Below, piece by piece: positions 1 to 6,738 of a stretch of DNA of 7,346 bases; the first letter of the stretch is position 1, and every line of letters starts with the position of its first letter. Below the pieces are notes generated by a model that saw nothing but the letters and a program-made list of their open reading frames with translations, was not told the DNA's origin and searched no databases. The stretch covers positions 1 to 7,346 of the forward strand of contig CALFBU010000155.1 in the NCBI GenBank assembly GCA_937951455.1, given 5' to 3'. The translations under genes and the position numbers were made by a program. Source of the DNA: an uncultured Rhizobiaceae group bacterium. Lineage in GTDB: Bacteria > Pseudomonadota > Alphaproteobacteria > Rhizobiales > Rhizobiaceae.

Positions 1-302
1 ATAATAACGATTTCATCATCTTGAACAAGACTCAGGTGATAACGTGCTTGTTCATCCAACATGTCATATTCAATGGACCCATCGAGTAGCAGTTTGACAC
101 GAGACTTGAGTTCAGCACTTTCTGCTCGAAGCGCTGCCAGACGGTACTCGAGTTTAATCGCTCTCTCAGAGGTTTGCTTGTAGGATTCTAATCCATACCT
201 GCCAATCATGGAATGATAGACGAAATAGCAAGACAAGACTGCACAAATGGTTGGCAGAATCAGCCTATGGAGATTGGAATTTCTCTTTTGACGCGTAGAC
301 AT
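1..302 (-). CDS. ftsB: Septum formation initiator FtsB/DivIC family protein (partial, C-terminus outside window)
   Basis: Translating the minus strand from the ATG at 302 gives an open frame of 100 codons running off the window edge. It begins MSTRQKRNSN, has a single hydrophobic segment at about residues 13-31 (LILPTICAVLSCYFVYHSM), then a charged helix rich in heptad-like Leu/Ala/Glu positions at about 40-73, and a DEQAR...DDEIVI ending. A short bitopic inner-membrane protein with a periplasmic coiled coil and a terminal E/D-x-A-R motif is the FtsB/DivIC pattern; FtsB links FtsL and FtsQ in the divisome. Family members are about 100 residues, so only a few residues are probably missing. Position right after eno agrees with rhizobial gene order, where pdhA follows. 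The ribosome site is weak (no clear GGAG upstream), so the start is less certain than the family call. An inverted repeat lies in its leader at 331-345. Confidence 0.85.
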   Translation of the reverse strand, partial: MSTRQKRNSNLHRLILPTICAVLSCYFVYHSMIGRYGLESYKQTSERAIKLEYRLAALRAESAELKSRVKLLLDGSIEYDMLDEQARYHLSLVQDDEIVI

Positions 303-330
303 GGGTTGAAACTTTACTCAATACAAATTC

Positions 331-345
331 AACTTTCATAAAGTT
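331..345. repeat. Perfect 6-bp inverted repeat in ftsB leader
   Basis: AACTTT, spacer CAT, AAAGTT forms a perfect dyad about 30 bases upstream of the ftsB start. It could be a small RNA hairpin in the leader or an operator half-site pair. The arms are AT-rich and short, so chance is a serious alternative. Confidence 0.3.
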
Positions 346-371
346 ATAACGTCCGCGTTAATATAGCGTTT

Positions 372-397
372 ACGCTGTCTGATTTCTCAGACAACGT
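372..397 (-). terminator. Hairpin downstream of eno (possible weak terminator or RNA-stabilising stem)
   Basis: Twelve bases past the eno stop, the minus strand forms an 11-bp stem with one C-A mismatch and a GAAA (GNRA) loop: arms 397-387 and 382-372, loop 386-383. The core TGTCTGA/TCAGACA is a perfect 7-bp match. No U-run follows (the next bases are AAACGC), so it does not fit a canonical intrinsic terminator. It may attenuate read-through from eno into ftsB or protect the eno mRNA 3' end. Confidence 0.4.
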
Positions 398-408
398 AAT
401 TCTTAGCT

Positions 409-1722
<1,314 letters not shown>

Positions 1723-1780
1723 CTACCTGCTTTGGCATGATGATATCAAGACACAATTGGCATAACTTGGTGGATGAGCG

Positions 1781-2419
1781 TTAATAGAGGCTCAAAATTA
1801 CATTTGAACGTTCGTCATAGAGTTGTTTGCCTGTACGCCAAACGTCTTTGCCGGTCCATTCCTTTTGAAGATTATCGCGCCATTGCGGATCCATATCGGA
1901 ATTTACAAAATACTTTTCAAAGAAACGATCCGAAGCCGCCTTGCGATCAGATTCATTTTCTTCAACTTTTTCATCGGTAATGTAATCGTATGCAGAAGGC
2001 TCGTGAAACATCCAACTTGAGTTTCTGGAAGCGCTCCTTTGTTCGCCTTGCAAATAAATAGGCACGCACATCGACAAGCAATTTGCGCCCTCACCTACAG
2101 TTGTTTCTACCAAATGCGTTTTTTTCATTTGATTGATGACGTCGATCACCAGTCGGCCTTCAAGCAGCGATCCGCCACCGGAATTCAAATTTATAATAAA
2201 CTTATCCGTCTTATCAGCCCATTCTGAATAGGCTTCCTGAAACCTGCGTTCCATTGGCAGTTCGATGGGTGAGCTCCAAGAAAGGATAACGGCGTCGCCT
2301 TCTTTTAATACCTGTAAGCGGCCTTCGTCCTTATAAACATCTTCGTACTTCTGCCAGTATAAAAACACTGCAACGGCAGTTAAAACGATCAGGGCTATTT
2401 GATTTGGTTTAATATTCAT
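1781..2419 (-). CDS. Membrane-anchored ClpP/crotonase-fold protein (putative periplasmic serine peptidase-like)
   Basis: The 212-residue product has an N-terminal hydrophobic segment (about residues 7-21, QIALIVLTAVAVFLY) after a short basic tail, read as an uncleaved anchor or signal peptide with the rest outside. The body follows the ClpP/signal-peptide-peptidase pattern: a beta strand and glycine turn FIINLNSGGGS (74-84), a helix GRLVIDVINQMKK, a nucleophile-like GANCLSMCVPIYLQG with Ser116, then SSWMFHEPS with His139 where ClpP has its catalytic His in an M-x-H-x-P context. The third acidic residue is unclear; Glu187 or Asp192 are candidates. Two cysteines (114, 118) flank the serine. It is shorter than SppA and has the anchor that ClpP lacks. 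Weak ribosome site before ATG. About 107 bases separate it from the gene upstream and 100 from eno. Substrate and role are unknown; peptidase activity is inferred from motifs only. Confidence 0.75.
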   Translation of the reverse strand: MNIKPNQIALIVLTAVAVFLYWQKYEDVYKDEGRLQVLKEGDAVILSWSSPIELPMERRFQEAYSEWADKTDKFIINLNSGGGSLLEGRLVIDVINQMKKTHLVETTVGEGANCLSMCVPIYLQGEQRSASRNSSWMFHEPSAYDYITDEKVEENESDRKAASDRFFEKYFVNSDMDPQWRDNLQKEWTGKDVWRTGKQLYDERSNVILSLY

Positions 2420-2526
2420 ATCAACACTTAAACGGCTGCAAAACTTACCTAATCTTCTGTCATTCAGGCTAGCACATTATGCGAAGAATTCTTTACACAA
2501 GTAGCAAGCTAAGCGTTCTATAAGCT

Positions 2527-2883
2527 TTATCCTGTATGATGGTAGAATATTTTATGCATTAGCTTCCAACCATCACGGGTTTTGATAAACGACAGCTGAT
2601 CTGAGAACTTCTTGCCGCCCCAGTTATCCAACTCAACGCGAACGGTTGCAGTAGTATGACTGATATCAAGGGCATGAATTTCGTGTTTTACATCTGGCGA
2701 AGGTTCGCGACCATCAATGCGATCAAAGAGTTCTTGAATGCCGCCGCCTACAATTTCGCCATCTTGCGCCCAGTACATGGTTGCATCCTTATGGGTCATC
2801 GGTTTCATGATTTCAGACTTTGCCTGACGGCCACTCTCCAGATAAAGCTCCAAGGCTTCCAGTATTTGCTGCTCGTCCGTCAT
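2527..2883 (-). CDS. NTF2-like / putative lumazine-binding family small protein
   Basis: The 118-residue product has no signal peptide or membrane segment and fits the cone-shaped NTF2/SnoaL fold, closest by eye to the putative lumazine-binding type. The helix ILEALELYLESGRQ (7-20) is followed by a THKDATMYWAQDGEIVGGG segment (30-48), a short helix ELFDRID, and strands HEIHALDIS, TATVRVELDNWGG and FSDQLSFIKTRDGWKLMHKIFY (93-114). The last stretch, F-x-D-x-L-x-F-x-K-x-x-x-G-W-K-x-x-x-K-x-F, is the most diagnostic. The fold serves enzymes and binding proteins alike, so no reaction can be named. An AGGAA ribosome site lies six bases before the ATG. Only 16 bases separate it from the kdsA stop, so it is almost surely co-transcribed with kdsA; whether it acts in Kdo synthesis is unknown. 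Confidence 0.82.
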   Translation of the reverse strand: MTDEQQILEALELYLESGRQAKSEIMKPMTHKDATMYWAQDGEIVGGGIQELFDRIDGREPSPDVKHEIHALDISHTTATVRVELDNWGGKKFSDQLSFIKTRDGWKLMHKIFYHHTG

Positions 2884-2899
2884 GGTGTTTCCTGATTTC

Positions 2900-3718
2900 T
2901 TATTTCACAATCTTATCAATTGCTATCAGCGAAGACAATAAAGCCTCCATTTCATGCAACGGTACCATATTAGGCCCATCGGATGGTGCATTGTCAGGAT
3001 CTTGGTGACTTTCAATAAATAGCCCAGCCACGCCCACGGCAACCGCTGCACGCGACAGTGGTGGTACCATTGTCCTGTCACCCCCAGAAGAAGCGCCTTG
3101 CTCACCTGGTTGTTGCACAGAATGAGTTGCGTCATAGATCACTGGATAACCGGTCTCAGCCATTTGCGGTAGCGAACGCATATCAGAGACAAGCGTATTA
3201 TAACCAAAACTCGCACCACGTTCTGTGAGCATAATTTGGTCATTACCACTGTCAGAAACTTTTTTGGCAACATTCTTCATGTCCCAAGGAGCAAGGAATT
3301 GACCTTTTTTAATATTCACAACCTTGCCTGTTTTCGCTGCCGCAACAAGCAAGTCTGTCTGGCGACACAAGAATGCAGGTATCTGTAAAATATCAACATG
3401 GGGAGCAACCAATGCGCATTGTTGTTCTGTATGAACGTCTGTGCAAATCGGAATCCCAAATTCTTTCTTGATTTCATCAAAAATTGGCATAGCCGCATCA
3501 AGACCCGCACCACGTTTGCCTGATATGGAGGTGCGGTTCGCTTTGTCGTAACTGGTTTTATAGACAAAACCGATGCCAAGCTTGTCGTGAATTTCCTTCA
3601 ACTGGCCCGCCATATCAAATGTATGCTGTCTGGTTTCCATCTGGCATGGACCACAGATAATCGAGATTGGCTTATCGTTCGCAAATGTGACGTTGCCCAA
3701 TGTGACTTGCTTGGCCAT
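2900..3718 (-). CDS. kdsA: 2-dehydro-3-deoxyphosphooctonate aldolase (Kdo-8-phosphate synthase)
   Basis: The 272-residue cytoplasmic enzyme condenses phosphoenolpyruvate with arabinose 5-phosphate to Kdo-8-phosphate, the precursor of the Kdo sugar in LPS inner core, so the host is Gram-negative. Motifs in order: ICGPCQMET (21-29), YKTSYDKANRTSISGKRGAG (53-72), CTDVHTEQQ, LQIPAFLCRQTDLL, VNIKKGQFLAPWDMKN, LTERGASFGYNTLVSDMRS, YDATHSVQQPG, GGDRTMVPPLSRAAVAVGVAG and FIESHQDPDNAPSDGPNM. Cys25, His199, Glu236 and Asp247 sit at the four metal-ligand positions; the cysteine, where the E. coli enzyme has Asn26, marks the metal-dependent class. The ATG is two bases past the VOC stop, with GGAGGG six bases upstream, so translation is probably coupled. 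Length is normal for the family. Confidence 0.99.
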   Translation of the reverse strand: MAKQVTLGNVTFANDKPISIICGPCQMETRQHTFDMAGQLKEIHDKLGIGFVYKTSYDKANRTSISGKRGAGLDAAMPIFDEIKKEFGIPICTDVHTEQQCALVAPHVDILQIPAFLCRQTDLLVAAAKTGKVVNIKKGQFLAPWDMKNVAKKVSDSGNDQIMLTERGASFGYNTLVSDMRSLPQMAETGYPVIYDATHSVQQPGEQGASSGGDRTMVPPLSRAAVAVGVAGLFIESHQDPDNAPSDGPNMVPLHEMEALLSSLIAIDKIVK

Positions 3719-3720
3719 GA

Positions 3721-4581
3721 CTAGCCCTCCACAAATGCAAGGATAGCGCCTTGGCCGCTGGCTGGCTGCACAACCAGTCTTACGCCGATCATTTTTGCTT
3801 CAATCGCATTGTTTTTCAGGACTTCTTTAGTTTTATCAAGGCTTTGCACGGTTACATCAAATGCCATTGCACGCAGGCCTCTGTCTTTTGGCGCTTCGGT
3901 TAAACCATAAAAGGCCTTCATACCATCATCGTTTAATGTGGTAAGCGTTGCGTTGGGAAGCTCCATATCCATACCAAAAGAGTGTGAACGAACCTCGCGT
4001 TGCTCAGTTGCGGTTTGAATGTAATATTGGAAGTCTTCCGGCAGATGCTCATGCATGGTGACGCGCGTTATACCAGTTGCCCCATTGGCATGCCCTGTCA
4101 TATCGCTGGCAAATTTAGGTGGACCATCCGGACGTTCACACATGAAGAAGGTGCAATCAGGCGAACGCTCATCCATTATCAATGCAATATGCACCTTTAC
4201 ACCCGGGCGCTTGACGACGACAATCTTGCCCGTTGAATAGCCTAGTTTCTTGAATGCCTTTCGTGCTGCTTTTGGGGTTTCTTCACCAAAGACCACACAG
4301 GAAAAGCCGTCATCGCCATTTCTGAACCGATAGCTCATATCACGACGCAAAAAGCCATTGCCCTTGATGATCGCAGCTTCAACTGTTTCGCGGTGGCCAA
4401 TTGCAAGTGGCTCAATGAATGTACCGTTTTCAAAAAAGACACAGGCATTTTCCGAGCCGAAATTATGTCTGGCATCAGGAGCCACCGTAAAGCCAAGTTG
4501 CGTGAAGCGTTCGCGTGTAATTTCCAGACTTGGAACAGGCAGAACGACGTGATCGAGATTTCTTACTTGTATATTTTTCAT
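3721..4581 (-). CDS. VOC superfamily / glyoxalase-like domain protein
   Basis: The chosen ATG at 4581 gives 286 residues. The N-terminus MKNIQVRNLDHVVLPVPSLE starts straight into a beta strand with His11 in LDHVVLPV, the usual first metal ligand of VOC proteins, and Glu57 in GTFIEPLA fits a second. A second half (about 165-286) holds a further set of strands, including ITRVTMHEHLPEDFQYYIQ, RAMAFDVTVQSLDKT and GVRLVVQPASGQGAILAFVEG. This resembles the longer glyoxalase-like group with two modules (Pfam Glyoxalase_3 type). Substrate unknown; ring-opening dioxygenase, glyoxalase and resistance proteins share the fold. A longer reading from a TTG at 4617 adds 12 residues but has no ribosome site and a non-family leader, so it was not used. 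The ATG also lacks a strong ribosome site, hinting at coupling to the oxidoreductase gene 39 bases upstream. It overlaps kdsA's ribosome site. Confidence 0.85.
   Translation of the reverse strand: MKNIQVRNLDHVVLPVPSLEITRERFTQLGFTVAPDARHNFGSENACVFFENGTFIEPLAIGHRETVEAAIIKGNGFLRRDMSYRFRNGDDGFSCVVFGEETPKAARKAFKKLGYSTGKIVVVKRPGVKVHIALIMDERSPDCTFFMCERPDGPPKFASDMTGHANGATGITRVTMHEHLPEDFQYYIQTATEQREVRSHSFGMDMELPNATLTTLNDDGMKAFYGLTEAPKDRGLRAMAFDVTVQSLDKTKEVLKNNAIEAKMIGVRLVVQPASGQGAILAFVEG
3725..3730 (-). promoter_or_regulatory. Ribosome binding site of kdsA inside the VOC gene end
   Basis: The minus strand reads GGAGGG, then six bases, then the kdsA ATG at 3718. The site overlaps the last codons of the upstream VOC gene, whose TAG stop is at 3723-3721. 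Ribosomes ending the VOC frame would finish next to this site, which suggests coupled translation. Confidence 0.85.
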
Positions 4582-4620
4582 GAGAACTTGGATGCCTGAT
4601 TGTTGAACTATTGGCAAGCT

Positions 4621-5595
4621 TTATAGACTTAAAACCACATTTCCGTTTGCTTTGCCACTTTCGACCAATTCGTGTGCCTGAACGATCTCTTCCAAGGGCA
4701 GAACATGTGCGATACGTGTATTGGCGTGGCCTGATTGCATGAACCAGTTTAAGCGATCTATGGCTGCTTCGCGTTGAGTCTTGTCCAATTCATAGACCAG
4801 GAAAAACTGCATTTGGATTTGCTTGAACAACAGATCACGAAATGCAACAGGAATTTCACCCATGTCGTTGGAACCATAGCAAAAGATGCTAGCGGAGGGT
4901 TTTAATGCTGCTGAGGATACCAGTCTTGAAGTAGATGCAAAGTCCATATCGATGACAGCGCCTAGACCCGTACCGTCAGTAAGCTTGATGACTTCTTTAC
5001 CAACATCTTGTTTCTGGTAATCAATGCACGCCATGGCACCTGCGTCCATTACGATGGCGTGTTTGGAAGCGGAGGCTGTACCAATCACCTTACGCCCCAT
5101 CAGCGTTGCCATTTGCGTCAGGTAATGCCCGACAGCCGATGCAGCACCCGTGATTAAAACAGTATTGCTTGTCGTTTGTTCGAGCAGATTAACACCGTGC
5201 GCAGCAGTTAAGCCTGGTATGCCGAAACAGGCTGCGGTTTCAAACGTGATATCGTCACTTAATTTTACAGCTTGGTTTTGCGGCACAGAAATATATTCAG
5301 CAGCCGTTCCGTCCTGGCGTTGCCATTGACCATTCCAAATCCAAACGCGTTCGCCCACTCTTGAGTTTTTCACACCCTCGCCAACCGATTCGATGGTGCC
5401 GGCGCCATCGCTATGGGGAATCACATAATCCCCTGCGAGCGGTCGCCCTGCCCTTGATTTCACATCAGATGGATTAACGCCCGACGTTGCAAGTTTGACG
5501 AGAACTTCACCAGCTTGCGGTGTTGGCTTCGGCTTGTCGCGCAGTTCCAGCACTGCATCTGCTGATCCGTTGCGTGTATAGAGTGCTGTTTTCAT
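4621..5595 (-). CDS. Zinc-free MDR alcohol dehydrogenase / NADPH:quinone oxidoreductase-like protein
   Basis: The ATG at 5595 gives 324 residues, the usual size for quinone oxidoreductases of the medium-chain dehydrogenase/reductase superfamily, which reduce quinones or enones with NADPH. The N-terminal GroES-like domain has GEVLVKLATSGVNPSD (29-44), IPHSDGAGTIESVGEGV (59-75) and the GERVW turn; the Rossmann part shows GIPGLTAAHGV (125-135), the dinucleotide loop VLITGAASAVGHY (146-158), then GRKVIGTASA. The catalytic and structural zinc cysteines of true alcohol dehydrogenases are absent. The C-terminus LVESGKANGNVVLSL is typical. A 5' extension to TTG at 5637 is rejected, because AGGGA (minus strand, 5607-5603) lies seven bases before the ATG and the family starts at MKTALY. 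First gene of a tight minus-strand run with the VOC gene and kdsA, and divergent from a Rid-family gene. Exact substrate unknown. Confidence 0.92.
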   Translation of the reverse strand: MKTALYTRNGSADAVLELRDKPKPTPQAGEVLVKLATSGVNPSDVKSRAGRPLAGDYVIPHSDGAGTIESVGEGVKNSRVGERVWIWNGQWQRQDGTAAEYISVPQNQAVKLSDDITFETAACFGIPGLTAAHGVNLLEQTTSNTVLITGAASAVGHYLTQMATLMGRKVIGTASASKHAIVMDAGAMACIDYQKQDVGKEVIKLTDGTGLGAVIDMDFASTSRLVSSAALKPSASIFCYGSNDMGEIPVAFRDLLFKQIQMQFFLVYELDKTQREAAIDRLNWFMQSGHANTRIAHVLPLEEIVQAHELVESGKANGNVVLSL

Positions 5596-5689
5596 TATTT
5601 TATCCCTGTTTTGCCATGAGCATATAAAAGTTGCCAAGGCTTGTCATCTTCCTATAGCTAGTAACAAAACTAAATACAGGAATAATATC
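5596..5689. promoter_or_regulatory. Divergent intergenic control region (oxidoreductase / Rid-family gene)
   Basis: This 94-base AT-rich region holds the leaders of two divergent genes. On the plus strand TTGCCA (5631-5636), 16 bases, TATAGC (5653-5658) is a plausible sigma-70-type pair for the Rid gene, followed by AGGAA (5678-5682) seven bases before its ATG. On the minus strand AGGGA (5607-5603) serves the oxidoreductase; no convincing -35/-10 pair was found for it. No strong operator palindrome is visible, so shared regulation is only suggested by the arrangement. Confidence 0.5.
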
Positions 5690-6073
5690 ATGTTTGATGT
5701 GGTTGAATGGGGTTTACCCAAAGGTGGCTTGGCTTCCAATACTGTTAAGTCTCAAGACCGTGTTTTCTCCGTCCAAATTCCGCGCGACCCGATTTCACTT
5801 GAAGTTAAAGTCGACGGCGACATGACAGAACAGGCGCATAGTGTTTTTTCGCAACTGAAAAAAGCGATGGAAGCAGCGGGCGGTTCTCTGGCAGATGTTG
5901 CTCAGCTTCAGATGTTCATCATCGAAGCAAGTGACGCACCTGCCATGAACGCGGTCTACAAGGAATATTTCTCTGAACCTTATCCAAACCGCGCAACGGT
6001 TGTGGTCAAAGAGCTCTTACGCCCTAATATGCGCATTGAGATTGTTGCGCAGGCCTGTTTGGGCCAGGCTTAA
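5690..6073 (+). CDS. Rid family (YjgF/YER057c/UK114) protein
   Basis: The 127-residue product has the size and pattern of the Rid family, trimeric cytoplasmic proteins of which RidA hydrolyses reactive enamine/imine intermediates made by PLP enzymes. Visible: FSVQIPRDP near the start, a helix TEQAHSVFSQLKKAMEAAGG (46-65) followed by SLADVAQLQMFI, the FSEPYPNRATVVVKELL stretch with Arg101 at the position of the catalytic arginine of RidA, and MRIEIVAQA with Glu117 where RidA has its conserved glutamate. The usual N-terminal GPYSQA-type segment is not seen; the N-terminus (MFDVVEWGLPKGG) differs, so this is better called a Rid subfamily member than RidA proper. Strong AGGAA ribosome site. Divergent from the oxidoreductase and convergent with the YHS gene, whose stop overlaps its own. 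Deaminase activity is inferred from the arginine. Confidence 0.88.
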   Translation: MFDVVEWGLPKGGLASNTVKSQDRVFSVQIPRDPISLEVKVDGDMTEQAHSVFSQLKKAMEAAGGSLADVAQLQMFIIEASDAPAMNAVYKEYFSEPYPNRATVVVKELLRPNMRIEIVAQACLGQA

Positions 6074-6083
6074 AGCCCTGCCC
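6061..6083 (+). terminator. Candidate terminator spanning the overlapping stops
   Basis: The plus strand can fold GGGC-CA-GGCT with loop TAA and return arm AGCC-CT-GCCC: two perfect 4-bp GC-rich blocks separated by a 2x2 mismatch. TTATCTTTGG follows, a loose U-rich tail. The structure includes the last codons and stop of the Rid gene and the end of the convergent YHS gene. On the minus strand the following bases are A-rich, so it would work mainly for the plus strand. Confidence 0.45.
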
Positions 6084-6528
6084 TTATCTTTGGCCAATTG
6101 GCATCGCCTTTTCTGATATGACCGGGAATATCCCCGCGCCATCTTTTGCGAATATTCAGATCATAATTTAAATACAGTTTACCGCCCTTGATATCCCATG
6201 CTTGTGGAATGGTAGAAGCTGTATATCCCTGCGAAACAGCCCAGGCACAATAACCGCCATAGGCAGGTGCATATTTGGCTGGATTGGCTTTAAACTTGTC
6301 CAAGTTCTCTTGAGATGAAAACTGCCAGGTAGAACCATTCCATTTGGTCTTTAGACTGGGTTTTCCTTTTATCGGCTTGCCCTGGGTGAAATAGGCAACC
6401 GTATCATAGCCACGTATAGCAACGCCGCGCGAGGAAAATACTTTTCGCGCAAAGGCCGAACTTGATATAGAGATAGCGGTCAAAAATGCAGTGCTTGAGG
6501 CCAGGAAGTTTCTACGAGACAGGGACAT
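6070..6528 (-). CDS. Tat-exported YHS domain-containing protein
   Basis: The 152-residue product starts MSLSRRNFLASS, a twin-arginine motif (Arg5-Arg6, SRRNFL) followed by a hydrophobic stretch and a probable cleavage after SSAFA (residue 27). The mature part has the YHS-domain pattern: GYDTVAYFTQGKPIKG (40-55), KWNGSTWQFSSQENLDKFKA (62-81), NPAKYAPAYGGYCAWAVSQG (82-101) and a conserved tail AWDIKGGKLYLNYD...DIPGHI...ANWP. Tat export suggests the protein folds, perhaps around a cofactor or metal, before crossing to the periplasm; one cysteine (Cys94) and several Tyr/His residues are candidate ligands. The longer export form is common in proteobacteria but its function is not established. A good GGAGA ribosome site (minus strand, 6540-6536) lies seven bases before the ATG. 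It ends in a four-base stop overlap with the Rid gene. No -35/-10 pair in its leader was convincing. Confidence 0.92.
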   Translation of the reverse strand: MSLSRRNFLASSTAFLTAISISSSAFARKVFSSRGVAIRGYDTVAYFTQGKPIKGKPSLKTKWNGSTWQFSSQENLDKFKANPAKYAPAYGGYCAWAVSQGYTASTIPQAWDIKGGKLYLNYDLNIRKRWRGDIPGHIRKGDANWPKIRAGL

Positions 6529-6738
6529 AAGATAATCTCCAAATTAAAACAATTATCTGAATTTGGATAAAATTACCTGAATGCCGAATGAATAGCCAAG
6601 CATATTAAATGACATTTGCGTTATGGAGTTCGAGTTTAATTTCAGTACCCTTGAAAAAGCATATCCAGCGCGTTGGTAATCTCTGCGAAATGATCCGACC
6701 TGCAACGAGCATATAATATGCGCATGATTTAGTAAAAT
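6529..6738. other. Non-coding gap between YHS and WYL-like genes
   Basis: This 210-base AT-rich stretch contains no convincing gene; the longest small frame noted (ATG at 6610, plus, 35 codons) lacks a ribosome site. It must hold the promoter of the YHS gene unless that gene is read from the one upstream: a TTGGCT hexamer exists on the minus strand at 6598-6593 but no good -10 follows at the right distance. The heptamer AGCATAT occurs three times (6599, 6658, 6708), and a 13-base dyad lies at 6709-6721. Confidence 0.6.
6709..6721. repeat. 13-base perfect dyad GCATATAATATGC
   Basis: GCATAT and ATATGC surround a single central A, 17 bases downstream of the WYL-like gene's stop. The plus strand contains an exact TATAAT (6712-6717) but no -35 at the right distance. 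It may be a protein-binding site or a weak AT hairpin; no U-run follows on the minus strand, so it is not called a terminator. Confidence 0.35.

Noticed and set aside
2483..2494. Palindrome AAGAATTCTT in the gap upstream of the ClpP-like gene
   Set aside because: Short, AT-rich, single copy and not placed with a convincing promoter.
2926..3579. Minus-strand open frames overlapping kdsA in another frame
   Set aside because: kdsA is intact and full length over the same bases, and the alternative translations resemble no protein family.
4582..4617. 12-residue N-terminal extension of the VOC protein from TTG
   Set aside because: No ribosome site precedes the TTG, and the fold starts right after the ATG at 4581.
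5596..5637. 14-residue N-terminal extension of the oxidoreductase from TTG
   Set aside because: It would read through the AGGGA ribosome site of the ATG at 5595, where MDR proteins normally start.
5619..5640. Possible sigma-54 site (CTTGGCAACTTTTATATGC) on the minus strand before the oxidoreductase
   Set aside because: The -24 part is close but the -12 GC element is not at the required spacing.
5618..6716. Shared 10-mer GAGCATATAA at 5618-5627 and 6707-6716
   Set aside because: Several 10-base matches are expected by chance within a window of this length, and the flanks do not match.
6610..6717. 35-codon plus-strand frame in the gap upstream of the YHS gene
   Set aside because: No ribosome site, no recognisable composition or motif, and AT-rich intergenic setting.
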